NCBI GenBank assembly: GCA_947471745.1
Contig: CANJKZ010000979.1
Coordinates: 744,001 to 808,000 of the forward strand
Direction of reading: 5' to 3'
DNA length: 64,000 bases
From: Closterium sp. Naga37s-1
Taxonomy: Eukaryota > Streptophyta > Zygnematophyceae > Desmidiales > Closteriaceae
Made by a program: the position numbers and the translations under genes. The notes under the pieces are model-generated. The model was given only the letters and a program-made list of their open reading frames with translations. It had not been told where the DNA came from and did not search any database. Within the stretch, counting starts at the first letter, position 1; the number at the start of each line of letters is the position of its first letter. Positions 11,474-23,682 of this stretch are shown here, in pieces.

Positions 11474-11947
11474 GTGGATATGTCAGGTCGAGCAGCTCGT
11501 GGTAGAGGGAAACGTCAACGAAAACGTGAAGGCACGTCAACGCCCGACGTGGATTCGGGAGAAGATGACGGTCTTCGTCGTAGTGATAGGCTGAAATTGG
11601 GCCACGCAAATGCGACGACTATCAAGGAGCATTGCGCCACGCTGTCTGATCCGGTGGTCTTGAAAAGGCTAGCTCCCCACGATTATGGCGTGGAGCCGGA
11701 GTTTGAGACGCCGTTGGTAGAACCTGACGATCTCATCGCGAAAATCACCGGAGATACCAAGATCCCGTTGCTAAACACACATGAGGAGTCCAAAGCTACT
11801 GCGGACAAGTTTACGCATCCCTTTTTTCCCACGCATGCGATTCGTGACCATCACGGCATGACGGCCATTATCACGATGGCCGACGCTCTGCACATCACAG
11901 ATAATCAGCCGATCACGCAGCCGCTCATCGATTTCCATAATATTTAA
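11474..11947 (+). CDS. Candidate 5' exon of the Ulp1-AP2 gene (basic and acidic N-terminal region)
   Basis: This is an open frame starting at an in-frame codon just before ATGTCAGGTCGAG (about 11480). It encodes a basic start (RAARGRGKRQRKR, a possible nuclear localisation signal), an acidic SGEDDGLRRSDRL segment and a tail ending PITQPLIDFHNI before TAA. It lies just upstream of and on the same strand as the peptidase exons, and the tail looks like the region before a Ulp1 domain. No clean splice donor links it to the next exon, so either an intron, a nonsense mutation or a separate gene is possible. Confidence 0.5.
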   Translation: MDMSGRAARGRGKRQRKREGTSTPDVDSGEDDGLRRSDRLKLGHANATTIKEHCATLSDPVVLKRLAPHDYGVEPEFETPLVEPDDLIAKITGDTKIPLLNTHEESKATADKFTHPFFPTHAIRDHHGMTAIITMADALHITDNQPITQPLIDFHNI

Positions 11948-11969
11948 GTGCCATACCACAGACATGTAG

Positions 11970-14747
11970 ACTCCGGTGATGAACCCTTGTGTCTTGATTA
12001 TCGCACTTACAAATCTCTCATTGTTGTGCTACATTTACTGCCTCTTTCACCGCAGAGTGCTCAACATCCGCCGGCCAAAGTTGAGCAATGGCAAGACGTG
12101 GCTCGCGTTGGACAGTCAAAGTTACGACTACTTCTGCTCACGGGGCAAGATCGCCAGTGGAGACTCCAGAGCGTCAATCTTCAGCTACGACTATCTAGCC
12201 ATGCCAATCTTTGCCGGGTAAGTGCCATGATCCCGTGTCTAGTCTAGCCAACACGCAAAGGGCTTCGGCTGTTGTTTTGCCTGACCGTGACATTAGTTGT
12301 GTAATGTGGTGACGATGCAGGTTTCATTTCAGTGTGATGATTGTGGTCAATCCTGGAGTTGTGACTCTCCCGCTCGACGAGGACAACGCCACCCAGCCTG
12401 CGTGGTTGCTGATGTATGACTCCCTTGGGATGCATGCTGTTGGGGGCAATGCATTCAAGAACATGACCAAGTAAGGTTCCGCTAGAGGTTGCGAACACAA
12501 ATTCACTTACAAGCACGCAAAGATCACCGTGCATGATTTTGTTTCATTTATTCAAACTTCCACTTCGTCTTTTGTCCTTCCCAACGCGGTCCCGTCACAG
12601 CTTGCTAGGCATGGCCTACGAGAAGGACCATGGAAACCGACCAATAGAAGAGATGAAAGCGAGGCTCGGGAGATTCCAGCCACACGTCATGGAGGTGTGT
12701 TGACCAGTACTACGCTTGTCTACCATGCTACATCGTATGCTTATTCATGTGCAGCCATGCTATTATTGCAACCCATGCAATCCTGGTGCAACCATGCGCA
12801 TGGTGCACCCATGTGCACGATGCTGCCAAACAACCAATGTACTGCCCGGTTCAAAGTGCTCTCGTGTGTATGGTGCCACTAAGTTGAGTGCAGCCATCTG
12901 TACGTGCAAGGTGCTTTCCCGTGCAAACTGTTGTACTCTGCATGGTGCACATGTGACATTAAACATTTTACATACATAGTTTATCAAATGATAGACGTGT
13001 ACACTCCCGTCTGTTTTTCATTATGCTGCATGTGCATTTGGTGTATTGCAGGCGTGGCAGATGCCTCTGCAGCAGAACGATTTTGACTGCGGCATCTTCG
13101 TATGCCAGTACATTCAAGCGCTTGTGGAGGCGTGTTTCGAAGGTGCTGAGAACGGGGTACGGTTCAGCATGAGCCCACTGGCATATCGACGCAGGTTACA
13201 GGAGGATGTGTGCGCTCATGCAGAAGGACGGTTGATCGGGGAGCTCACGGCAGCTGGGCATGAGATCCCTTCTGGCAATGAGATAAGGAAACCGCCCGAG
13301 CCTGAGGTGATAGGTGATGAGGTGGAGGATAGGGAGTGGAGAGCGGAGATGGCAGAACGGATGCATAGGCTGGAGGTTCGCAATGAGGGTCAGGCAGTGG
13401 CTATTGCCAAGCTCGAGAGGCAATTGCGTGAGCTGATGCTTTCTCGTACTCCGCAGCATGGCGTAGACGGTGAGGCTGCAGGGGAGGGACATGGTGATGT
13501 GGCAGGGGCCGGCGGAACTGGTGAACCTGCACGTGTGGAAGTCATGGGTGGGGACAATGCTGGCACACATGATAGCAACCCAGGTGCACATGGTGAGGGT
13601 CCTGTGGCTGCCGTTGAGACTGGTGAAGGTGGGAAGGTGCATGATGAAGGTGCCGGAGGCTTGTCGGGTACTACGGATGGTAATAGAGGTGCTAGAGAGG
13701 CCGTGGGTACTGGGCATGGTGTGACTGCCTCGAATGTGGATGTGGATTTGGTGTCCGCATACAGCACAGGGACTGAGACGACGAGTCGCAACACTGCGCG
13801 TGGTCGAGCTCCTAGCTCAGGTTATACTGGTATAAGCAGATGGGAAGGTAAGTGGGCGGCACGACTGTGCCTAGATAACAACTGGTTGGCGCTGGGACGG
13901 TATACCGAGGTCTTGGATGCCGCAAAAGCATTTGCAGCAGCCGCCCACATGTGCCGACCGTCCATCTCCAGCTCGAAGATGGTGCAGTTGAGCGTGGAGG
14001 AGAGGAGGTGTTTGGATGGTCTGACGTCGCAAGGGGTTGAGAGGATTGTGGATGCGAAGCGGTGGGCAGAGTGGAGGAACTGGCGTGAAGTGCTCAGCAG
14101 CCTCCCTGAGCCTTCCACCCCAGCGCCAGCAGGAGTTCACACACAGGCTCCACCTCTCTTATCCCACCAGCACCCAGGAGCCACGTTTGGCAACTACCAC
14201 CCGCCAGCCGCCGCCTTCGCGGGACCCGCAGGTGCAACCCTAAACCCTGGTGGATGGCAGTCGTACACCCACAGACACCCTCCTCCCAACCTCCATTTTC
14301 CATCCCAGCAGTTTGCATTCAACCAAATCCCTATCCATCCATTCAGCCAGGTGCAAGCCCCTATCTCCGTACACCCAGCCCCTTCAGCACCCATTGCTCC
14401 CAACCCTGCAGGCCATTCCGCAGCACAAAACACGGCACCCCATCGGCATGTCCTACCCACACCACCAGCCGTTGCACCCAGCACGGCACATCCAGTAGCT
14501 GGCATGACAGATTCACAGCACAGCTTGAGCATGTCGACTTCACCCAACAATCCCAACCCCCCGTCTCACGGCTCCGCACTGGCAAGCGAGCCAGCAGCTG
14601 GTGAGATGTATGATTTTAACATCATTGCTTATCATTAGAACCATCAAATTGCTAACCTGACTTACTACTCATGTCACCGTTTGCTCAACGTGTGCAGGGG
14701 TGGCTGACGACATCATCGAAACCTTCCTTGGTCACAAAACACAATAA
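11970..14747 (+). CDS. Ulp1-type (C48) cysteine peptidase fused to an AP2-like domain, spliced
   Basis: The proposed exons are about 11970-12217, 12321-12470, 12601-12694, 13052-14600 and 14698-14747. All four introns are GT-AG and all phases agree. If the last intron is retained, the frame stops at 14638. The peptidase triad is His (codon 12325-12327, in FHFSVMIVVNPG), Asp (12418-12420, in MYDSLG) and Cys (13088-13090, in QQNDFDCGIFVCQ). This is the Ulp1/SENP arrangement for cleaving SUMO-like conjugates. A heptad-rich segment (about 13320-13450) may be a coiled coil. An AP2-like DNA-binding domain (about 13823-13960) has YTGISRWEGKWAARL, LALGRYTE and AAKAFAAAAH. The tail is Pro/Ala/His-rich. 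GGTAAGT at about 13846 is a possible cryptic donor. The neighbouring MULE suggests a transposon-carried gene. The family call is firm for the peptidase, good for AP2; the 5' end is unresolved. Confidence 0.75.
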
Positions 14748-15079
14748 ATGTTGAAACGGCTTGCATCGTATACTCCAAATCAATGTTTAGGACTCAGCAT
14801 ACACATGCATAGAGCTTGACATGTTTAAGCCGTTGCCATTTAAATGGTACATGGAATGTACTCTGCATCCATATGATCATGAGCGTTTTAATTAGAACCT
14901 AATTGGCCAGAGTTTATGTTTGTGTGAGTGTTTTTACCATATGATTGGCGAGATCATAAAGTAAATTGAGTTTCATTGGCGCGGTCAAATATGGTCGCAA
15001 TCCTTAATGATGGCATCTGATTGGACGTGTAATGCCAACAATTGCACCGAGCATATAATTGACGAATCATGCGCGGGCG
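14748..15079. other. Gene-free AT-rich spacer downstream of the Ulp1-AP2 gene
   Basis: No coding signal was seen. It carries motifs reminiscent of the upstream spacer ('ctgattgg', 'ggcgcggtcaaatatgg', 'catatgattgg'). The last five bases, gggcg (15075-15079), are the Copia-2 target duplication. Confidence 0.5.
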
Positions 15080-15213
15080 TGTCAGAACATTATATAGCTT
15101 ATGCTGTTGTGTAGGCTATAGTGGGGTATCCCATAGGGGGTACAACCCAATTAGGGTTTCCTTTATGTACTCACTTCATTCATAGTTCATTCATCCTTGT
15201 TCTACTTTTCTCA
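15080..15213 (+). repeat. Copia-2 5' LTR
   Basis: 134 bp, tgtcagaacatt...tttctca, nearly identical to 24074-24207. Confidence 0.94.
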
Positions 15214-15262
15214 TGGTATCGAGCAGGTTCCCCCGTGGGAACTGTGCCTAGGGCCCACCACA
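15214..15262 (+). promoter_or_regulatory. Copia-2 PBS, hairpin and GGGCCCACC motif
   Basis: tggtatcgagc is an initiator tRNA-Met-type PBS with one change. Next comes gttccc-ccgt-gggaac, a 6-bp stem, followed by agggcccacc at about 15250-15259. The position is equivalent to the same motifs in Copia-1 and Copia-4. Confidence 0.65.
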
Positions 15263-15269
15263 TCGATCT

Positions 15270-16310
15270 TTTTTTTTCCTGCCCGAAGCGCGCTCAGCCC
15301 GAGTCGCGCTACGGGCTCTCACTTCTTCGAGCCGCCCTAGCGGCCCCGCCGCCCGTCGATTCGGCCCTGCCGCCCTTCTCAGCGGCCCCGCCGTCCTTCT
15401 CAGCGGCCCCGCCGCCCTTCGCTGCGGCCCCGCCGCCCCACATTGCGGCCCCGCCGCCCTTCTTCGCGGCCCTGCCGCTCTTCGCTGCGGCCGCGCCGCC
15501 CCTCGCTGCGGCCCCGCCGCCTCACATTGCGGCCCCGCCGCCGTTCGCTGCGGCCCCGCCGCCCGTCTCAGCGGCCCTGCCGCCCTTCTTCGCGGCCTCG
15601 CCGCCCTTCGCTGCGGCCCCGCCGCCTCACGTTGCGGCCCCGCCGCCCTTCGCTGCGGCCCCGCCGCCCGTCTCAGCGGCCCCGCCGCCCGTCTCCGCGG
15701 CCCCGCCGCCCGTCTTAGCGGCCCCGCCGCCCGTCTCAGCGGCCCCCCCCCTCCGCCCTTCACTGCGGCCCCGCCGCCTCTCTCGCTGCGGCCCCGTCGC
15801 CCTACTCAGCGGCCCCGCCGCCCTTCACTGCGGCCCCGCCGCCTCTCTCGCTGCGGCCCCGCCGCCCTTCTACTGCGGCCTCGCCGCCCTCTCCGCGGCC
15901 CCGCCGCCCTTCTCCGCGGCCCCGCCCCCTTTACCTGCGGCCCCGCCGCCCCCTTTCACCAGCGGCCCTGCCGCCCTACACCGCCCGAACCGTCCGAGCC
16001 GCCCAAGCCGCCCAAGCCGCCCGAGCCGCCCGAGCCGCCCGACTCTCCCGAGCCGCTCGAGCCGCCCGATCAGCCCGAGCCACCTGTGCCGCCCGGCAGC
16101 CGAGCCGCCCAGCAGCCGAGCCGCACTGCCGTCGAGCCGCCCAGCAGCCGAGCCGCCCAGCAGCCGAGCCGCCCAGCAGCCGAGCCGCCCAGCAGCCGAG
16201 CCGCCGAGCCGCCGAGCCGCCCAGCAGCCGAGCCGCCCTGCCACCGAGCCGCCGAGCAGCCGAGCCGCCCTACTGCAGAGCCGCCCGACCTGCCCTGTCC
16301 GGTGAGCACA
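15270..16310 (+). repeat. Copia-2 leader: gcggccccgccgccc-type tandem repeats
   Basis: About 1 kb of degenerate 15-18-bp units (gcggccccgccgcccttc), changing near 15990 to gccgagccgcccagcag units. Open frames on both strands encode only Ala/Pro/Arg repeats. It lies between the PBS and the gag ATG (16369). Confidence 0.85.
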
Positions 16311-19300
16311 GCCCCACTGTCACTGCGTGCCCTTCCCCTACTGCTTGCACTGCTCGTCTGTCGTTGTCATGGCTACCCCTAGTGTCCTCGCTTTTGACGC
16401 TGAGGGTCGAGCCATTGACTTTGAGGTCTGGGTCGATGACCTGCAGCTCTCAGTGGGCCACCCGCGATGCTGCTGCACGTCTTGCTGTGCGTCGCCACCT
16501 GCCTACCACTGAGCGCGCGCACTTTAGTCAGTACAAGAGTGCTCAGACCTTGTACGACGCTGTAGTTGCGCGCTACTCTTCCCCTGCCACTGCTGCACTG
16601 AGCCGCCTCATGCTACCGTACCTCTTTCCTGACCTTGCTGCCTTTCCCACTGTCGCTGACCTCATTACGCACCTCCGCACTAGTGACACTCGCTACCGCG
16701 CCGCCCTTCCTGCTGAGTTCTGCGCCAAGAACCCCCCCCCCATGTACATCACTCTCTATTACATAGTCACACGCCTCCCTGACTCCCTTCGCGTAGTCAG
16801 GGACCACTTCCTCTCAGTCTGTCCCACCACTCTCACTGTCGACCTCCTCGAGAAGGACCTCCTGGCGGCGGAGAAGAGCATCGTCGCTGTAGGAGCCTCT
16901 CGTGGTGACCCTCGCACCCCCATCTTTGAGGGGTGTTCTCCTTCCCCCCTGCTGCCCTCTGTTGCCTCTGCTGCTGCTGCCGACCTGCTTGGTCTTGAGT
17001 CGGTAGGCGCGGCGTCTGCCCCTAGCGGGAGACGCCGCCCTGGCAGGGGCAAGGGGGGCAAGGGCGCGGGTGGAGCTGGCGGGGGCGGTGGAGGTGGCGG
17101 TGGAGGCGGCGGAGGGAGTGGGGGTGGCGGTGGGAGTGGTGGCGGGGGCGGTGGTGGTGGTGGCAGCAGCGGAGGAGGAGGCGGTGGCGGCGGCAGCAGT
17201 GGGAGCGGAGGCGGTGGTGGTGGCGGAGGTGGAGGCGGCGGTGGCGGAGGGGGTGGAGCTGGTCGGGGTGGTGCCCCGCAGCGTAGCGGCTCTGGTGGTG
17301 GCCAGCGTCAGCAGCAGCAGCAGCAGCAGCGTTCGCGGGACATCCCCCCGCCCCAGCAGCTCCGTGAGTGGTACACGCAGCGTCAGCGGGGTGGGGGTTT
17401 TGGTCCGTGCACCTACGTCCTTCGTTCCGGTGACCGCGCGGGTGAGCAGTGTGGGGGTGCCCACCCCACCCAGCGCTGCTTTGGCCGCCTGACGGACGCC
17501 TGGCGTCAGCAGTTCCCCGAGGCTAGTGAGATTCCCCGTTGGGGAGAGCTGTCTAGGGCTGGCGTAGCTATCTTTGATCTTGACTTTGATGCTATCCTTG
17601 CTGCCATGTATGCTGTGACTATTAGTGAGGAGGGTGACTGTTACCGGTGTTTCCCGCCCGACCCGGGCATTGGTACTGCTGCGCTAGGTGCTTCTGAGGC
17701 TGCTGCTCTAGGTGCCAGTACGTCTGCGCTCTCAGGTACTGGTGAGGCTGCGCTCTCAGGTACTACGTCGGCTTCGGCCTCCCTCACCTTCACGCTTGAC
17801 TCCGGGGCTTCTCGCTCCTTCTTTCGAGACCGCACCACACTCACGCCGCTTGGCCGGCCGGTTGCAGTCTCCCTGGCTGACCCCTCTGGGGGTCCTGTCC
17901 TCTCTCACTTATCCACTGTCCTCCCGTGTCCGGCTGCCCCCTCGGGCACCCTGTCTGGTCTCTACCTCCCCTCGTTCTCGACGAACTTGGTGAGTGGTGC
18001 TGACCTGCAGGATGCGGGGGTTCACCAGTTTACTCCTGCGAGTCAGCGGGTGACCCACTGCTCGGACGCCCGCACAGGCCGACACCTGGCAACGTTTTCG
18101 CGTCGGCCGGGGTCGAGTCTCTACACCCTGACCACTGAGTCTCCTCCTGTCCCTGCGTCTGGCCAGGTAGCTGCGTCGGGTCAGGTGTTTGCTGCTGCGT
18201 CCAGGTCTGGTCCTGAGTCTGCCCCCTGCTCGTGTCGCCGCCTGTCTCACGAGACTCTCCTGTGGCACCACCGTCTTGGCCACCCCTCCTTGCCTCGTCT
18301 TCGGGGCATGGCTTCCCGTGTCCTTGTCTCTGGTCTTCCCCGGTCTCTTCCTCCCCTTCCTTCGGGACCCGGACCTTCCTGTGTCCCCTGTGTCGAGGGG
18401 CGGCTCCGGGCTGCCCCTCACTCCTCCCAGTTTCCCCCGACAGAGGCTCCTCTGCAGACGCTTCACATGGACGTGTGGGGCCCGGCCCGCGTCCGTGGGG
18501 CAGGGTCACGAGCGCTACTTCCTGCTGGTGGTTGACGACTACTCGCGTTACACCACAGTCTTCCCCTTGCGCAGCAAGGGTGATGTCACTGAGGTGTTGA
18601 TCGACTGGATCCGCGTAGCTCGTCTCCAGCTCAGGAGGAGCTTCGGCTTGGACTTTCCTGTTCTGCGTCTGCACTCTGACCGAGGTGGAGAGTTCTCCTC
18701 TGGCCTTCTGCGAGCCTACTGTCGTGCACGAGGCATCCGCCAGACCTTTACGCTTCCGGACTCTCCGCAGCAAAATGGGATTGCTGAGCGCCGCATTGGC
18801 ATGGTCATGGACGTCGCTCGTACGTCCATGATGCATGCGGCTGCCCCCCATTTTCTGTGGCCGTTTGCGGTTCGGTACGCGGCGCATCAGATCAACCTTC
18901 ACCCCAGGGTCTCCCGGCCGGAGACCTCCCCAGCTCTGCTGTGGACGGGGAAGGTCGGCGATGCGTCTGCGTTCCGTGTCTGGGGATCTCGGGCGTTTGT
19001 CCGCGACTTGTCTGCGGACAAGCTGTCCCCTCGTGCTGCTCCCTGTGTCTTCCTCGGCTTCCCCCCTGACGCCCCAGGGTGGCAGTTCTACCACCCCTCC
19101 TCTCGTCGTGTTCTGTCCTCCCAGGACGTCACGTTCGACGAGTCAGTCCCCTTCTACCGCCTCTTCCCCTACCGCACTCCTTCCCTTCCCCCGCCACCGC
19201 ACTTCCTTGTGCCAGGTCCCCCCCCGGTAGACCCCCTTCCCCCTCAGGGTCCTGCCCCTTCAGGTGTGTCTCAGGTAGACGCAGTCGAGCCGGTCGAGGT

Positions 19301-22053
19301 TGCTGGTGACTCTGGTCCTGCTGCGGGTGCTGAGCCTGGGGGTGCTGACTCTGGGGGTGCTGCGCGCGTGGGTGCTGAGCCTTGGGGTGCTGAGCCTTGG
19401 GGTGCTGAGCCTGGGGGTGCTGAGTCTGGGGGTGCTGAGCCTGGGGGTACTGCGACTGGGGGTGCTGAGCCTGGGGGTGCGGAGTCTGGGGGCGCTGAGC
19501 CTGGGGGTGCTGCGACTGGGGGTGCTGAGCCTGGGGGTGCTACGTCAGGAGCTACTGAGCCAGGGGGTGCTGCGTCTGGAGCTGCTGAGCCTGGAGTTGC
19601 GGAGCCTGCGGCCACTGGACCTCCCCTTGTGGCGTCTGGCGGTGCGGGACCTGGAGGTTCTCCGGGTGCTTCGCCTCGGCGGGAGCCCCTCTCTCCACAG
19701 GAGCTGCGCGAGTGGTTTGCTCGCCGCTGGAGGCGTACTGCTGGAGCTGGAGCTCCTTCGGCTGCTGAGGGCACTTGTGCCGCTGGTCCCGGAGCTGCTG
19801 GGCCTTCGGGTCCGCCTGGAGCTGGAGCTGCTGCGGGTGTTGGTGCTGAGACTGCTGCTGTCCTTCCTGGCGGTGGTCCTGCTGCGGGTGCTGCTGGTGC
19901 TGCTGGAGGTCCTGCCGCTGGAGGTACTGTTGGCGCTGGTGCTGCTGCTGAGGGTGCTGTCCCTGCTGTGTCTGGAGTCGCCGCGCGGCCTCGGCCGTAC
20001 TTCGTTCCACTCCTGCAGCAGGTTCTTGGTCTTTCTCCTCCTGCAGCGTGTCCACCGCCTGTTCAGTCACAGTCCCAGTTAGAGCCCGCCTCCCCACTTC
20101 CTGCTCCCTCTCCTTACACTGGTCCCACTGGAGGTCTTGCTGAGCGTCGTGAGCCTGCGTCTCGTCCTGCGTCGCCTGTTCGTACTGCTCGCGCTAGTGG
20201 TCGCGGTTCGCGTCAGCGTCCTCCTCCTGTCCCTGGCACGCACCGGATGTCTTTGCGTCCGTCCACTGCTCCTCTGCGTGCCCCTTTGCCTTCTCCTCCT
20301 GAGTCCTCTCTTCCTGCCCTTACCGACCCAGAGTCCGACTCTCTTCGTGCTGCCAGTCCTACTGTCACACGTCTCCTTGCTACTGTCGTCACTGACCCCT
20401 CTTTTGAGTCCACTGCTGCGTCTGCGCTTGTTGCTGAGCTCGTCGACTTTGCTGCTCGCTGTCGTCTAGACTACGCTGCCAGTCTTGTTGCTGAGTCTGC
20501 GTCTGTCTGTCCTCCGTCCGTCGGGGGTGAGTGTGCTCTTGGCACGGACGTCCTTGAGGACAGGCAGGAGGAGTTCCAGTGTCTGGCTGCTGCTTCACCT
20601 CATCTCGCGTCCGTACTACTTGCCCCTGAGGGAGACCCGGATGCACTAGACATCCCGACTCCGCGCTCTTACGCGGAGGCCGTAGAGGGTCCCTACTCCT
20701 CTCAGTGGCAGGCAGCTATGGATGCAGAGATGGCGTCCTGGAAGTCCACAGGCACCTACGTTGACGCGGTTCCCCCTCCTGGGGCGAACATCGTCAGTGG
20801 CATGTGGATCTTCAGGGTGAAGCGGCCGCCGGGCTCTCCACCTGTCTTCAAGGCGCGGTACGTCGCTCGTGGCTTCAGTCAGCGGCAGGGAGTTGACTAC
20901 TTTCAGACCTTCTCTCCCACCCCGAAGATGACCACTCTTCGGGTGCTGCTGCACATAGCCGCTCAGCGCGACTACGAGCTCCACTCTCTTGACTTCAGCA
21001 CTGCTTTCTTGCAGGGTAGCCTGCACGAGGAGATCTGGCTGCACCGTCCACCTGGCTTCACTGGGACTTTCCCTCCTGGCACCCAGTGGAGCCTCCAACG
21101 GCCAGTCTACGGTCTCCGCCAGGCACCGCGTGAGTGGCACGACACACTGAGGACTACGCTTACGGCTCTTGGGTTTGCTCCCTCTACTGCTGACCCGTCG
21201 TTGTTTCTGCGCACCGACACTTCTTTGCCGCCGTTCTACATCCTCGTGTACGTCGACGACTTGGTCTTTGCCACAGCTGACACTGCTGGACTCGCCTACG
21301 TGAAGTCCGAGCTGCAGAAGAGACACACGTGCACAGACCTGGGTGAACTGCGCAGCTACCTTGGCCTGCAGATCACTCGGGACAGAGCACGCCGCACCAT
21401 TACCTTGACTCAGTCACACATGGTGCAGCAGGTCCTTCAACGCTTCGGCTTCACGTACTCCTCGCCTCAGGCCACTCCTCTGTCTACTCGCCACTCGCTC
21501 TCAGCTCTGCCTTCGGATGAGTCCGTAGAGTCGAGTGGCCCGTACCCAGAGCTTGTTGGCTACCTCATGTACCTGATGACCTGCACACGACCTGACCTTG
21601 CATACCCTCTTAGCATTCTTGCACGCTATGTTGCTCCTGGGAGACACCGACCAGAGCACATGGCTGCAGCGAAGAGGGTGTTGCGCTACTTGTGCAGTAC
21701 GTCGGGCATGGGGCTAGTGCTTGGAGGGCGGAGTCCAGTGGTCCTCACTGGGCACGCGGACGCTTCTTGGGCTGACGACCAGGCTACGCAGCGGTCGTCG
21801 CAGGGTTACACCTTCAGTCTTGGTTCCGGCTCTGTCTCGTGGCGGGCTACTCGCTCGTCCTCGGTTCTCGGCTCCAGTTGTGAGGCTGAGATCTACGCCG
21901 GGGCCATGGCTGCACAGGAGCTTCGCTGGCTCACCTACCTGCTGACTGACCTTGGAGAGCCGCCTCGTTCTCCTCCAGTGCTGTACGTAGACAACAAGGC
22001 CATACTGGCCTTGTGTCGAGAGCAGCGCTTGGAGCACAGAACGAAGCACATTG

Positions 22054-22203
22054 TGTTAAAGTTTAGAAGAAAGAAGAGGGAAGAAGAGAAGAGGAAGAGG
22101 ATTGCACTAGCAAGAATGAGGATACAAATAGCAAACCCTAGAAGGGTTGTACTCGCTATAGAGCACCCCACTACAGGCTAGAGCATAAGATAACATTCTG
22201 ACA
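22054..22203 (-). repeat. NA-2 3' LTR
   Basis: 150 bp, matching 23533-23682 at every position by eye, which implies very recent insertion. Confidence 0.93.
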
Positions 22204-22914
22204 CACCCCCATAGCCAAAGTGGGGTGTAATCAGCAGAGTAAGCAAGGGAGTACAAGCTCAGGGTGGATCACAATGTCACCACACATTCTGAGCACAAGT
22301 TAAAGAAGCAATAGTTTAAGTTCACAATTATGAGCAAAGCTAATGGTAGTCACAACGGGCAAGTGAGGAGGAGGAGAGAGAGTGAGAGGAAAGGAGATAG
22401 GAGGCGACGGCTGAAGCTGCAGACACACGGGCAACAGGAGGCAGACTGGCACAGCGGCTACCGGACTAAGCGCCCGGACTACAGGAGTAACAGGCCCCGC
22501 GGCTAAAGTAGCGGCAGACGAGCAACGGACCCACGGGCGGCTGGCGTAGAAGTCTACGACTGGGCTACCGGACGAAGTCCCCGGACTACAGGTGCTGCTG
22601 GCGACACGACGGCAACCTCCGTGCAGCTTCCCCAAACTATCCCACTCCCCCCTGGCACACACCCGCTGCTACACCGCTAGCTCCACTCCCCCTTCACCCC
22701 CCCTTAGTACCACTCCACCGGCTCCAACACGTCCACCCCCCCTCAGCGGCAGCTGCAGCACAGGGAGACGGAGGAGGAGGAGGAGCAGGCGACGCCACAC
22801 ACCTGCCACCCCCCAACCGCCACCCCCCAACCGCCACCCCCCAACCACTACCCCCCAAACCCTAAAAACAGGGTAGGGAGGTAGGGGGGGGGGGGGGGGG
22901 GGGGCAACGCGCGG

Positions 22915-23420
22915 CCCCCGGTAGACTCCCCTCCCGTCGCCTGTCGAGGCGACCCTGGGGGGGGCCGCTTGCGGCCCCCCCCAGGGCGCCGCGACGGGCG
23001 ACGGGAGTTGGGCCGGGGCAGGTCGGGGCCGGGGCAGGTCGGGGACGGGGCGGGGCAGCAGGGGCCGCGCACGGCTCCCCTGGGCAGCGCGACGGGGCAG
23101 CAGGGCCGCGCGACGGGGCAGCAGGGGCCGCGCGCGGCTCCCCTGGGCGGCGCGACGGGGCTGCAGGGGCCGCGCGCGGCTCCCCTGGGCGGCGCGACGG
23201 GGCTGCAGGGGCCGCGCGCGGCTCCCCTGGGCGGCGCGACGGGGCTGCAGGGGCCGCGCGCGGCTCCCCTGGGCGGCGCGACGGGGCTGCAGGGGTCGCG
23301 CGACCCGCCGCGCGCCTCGGGGCGCGCGGCGGGCAGGAAACCGCCGCGCGCCTCGGGGCGCACGGCGGGCAGAAAACCGCCGCGCGCCTCGGGGCGCACG
23401 GCGGGAAGAAAAACTGCCGC
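22915..23420 (-). repeat. NA-2 internal GC-rich tandem repeats
   Basis: Units of roughly 60 bp (ggctgcaggggccgcg plus cggctcccctgggcgg) recur at least five times. They are followed by units of the type cgcgcctcggggcgc. A G homopolymer at about 22887-22904 corresponds to the poly-C tract of NA-1 and NA-3. Confidence 0.8.
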
Positions 23421-23532
23421 ACGCCACGAGGCGTGCGGCACAGAGAGTAGCAGTAGCAGTTGCAGCGGAAGCAACAAGGTGGTGAGCCCACCCACAGGAT
23501 CGATCCAAAGGGATCGACCTGCTCTGATAGCA

Positions 23533-23682
23533 TGTTAAAGTTTAGAAGAAAGAAGAGGGAAGAAGAGAAGAGGAAGAGGATTGCACTAGCAAGAATGAGG
23601 ATACAAATAGCAAACCCTAGAAGGGTTGTACTCGCTATAGAGCACCCCACTACAGGCTAGAGCATAAGATAACATTCTGACA
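23533..23682 (-). repeat. NA-2 5' LTR
   Basis: 150 bp, with the PBS on its left side in plus coordinates (ends at 23532, minus strand). Confidence 0.93.

Larger units (their letters stand above)
22054..23682 (-). mobile_element. NA-2: non-autonomous LTR element inserted in Copia-2
   Basis: A 1,629-bp element in reverse orientation with 150-bp LTRs (22054-22203 and 23533-23682) that look identical, flanked by target duplication cattg (22049-22053 and 23683-23687). On the minus strand the PBS reads tgctatcagagc, and the polypurine tract is ctatgggggtg next to the 3' LTR. The interior holds GC-rich repeats and no gag or pol. Long Pro/Arg open frames inside are repeat artefacts. Internal text (ctgcagcttcag, tcctcctcctcacttgccc) matches NA-3, so both belong to one family. 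Confidence 0.93.

Noticed and set aside
15121-16305. 394-residue Ala/Pro/Arg open frame
   Set aside because: It is the translation of the Copia-2 LTR and leader repeats, without domain or start context.
22669-23508. 279-residue Arg/Pro-rich minus-strand frame in NA-2
   Set aside because: Several overlapping frames are open across the same GC-rich repeats, as expected from composition.
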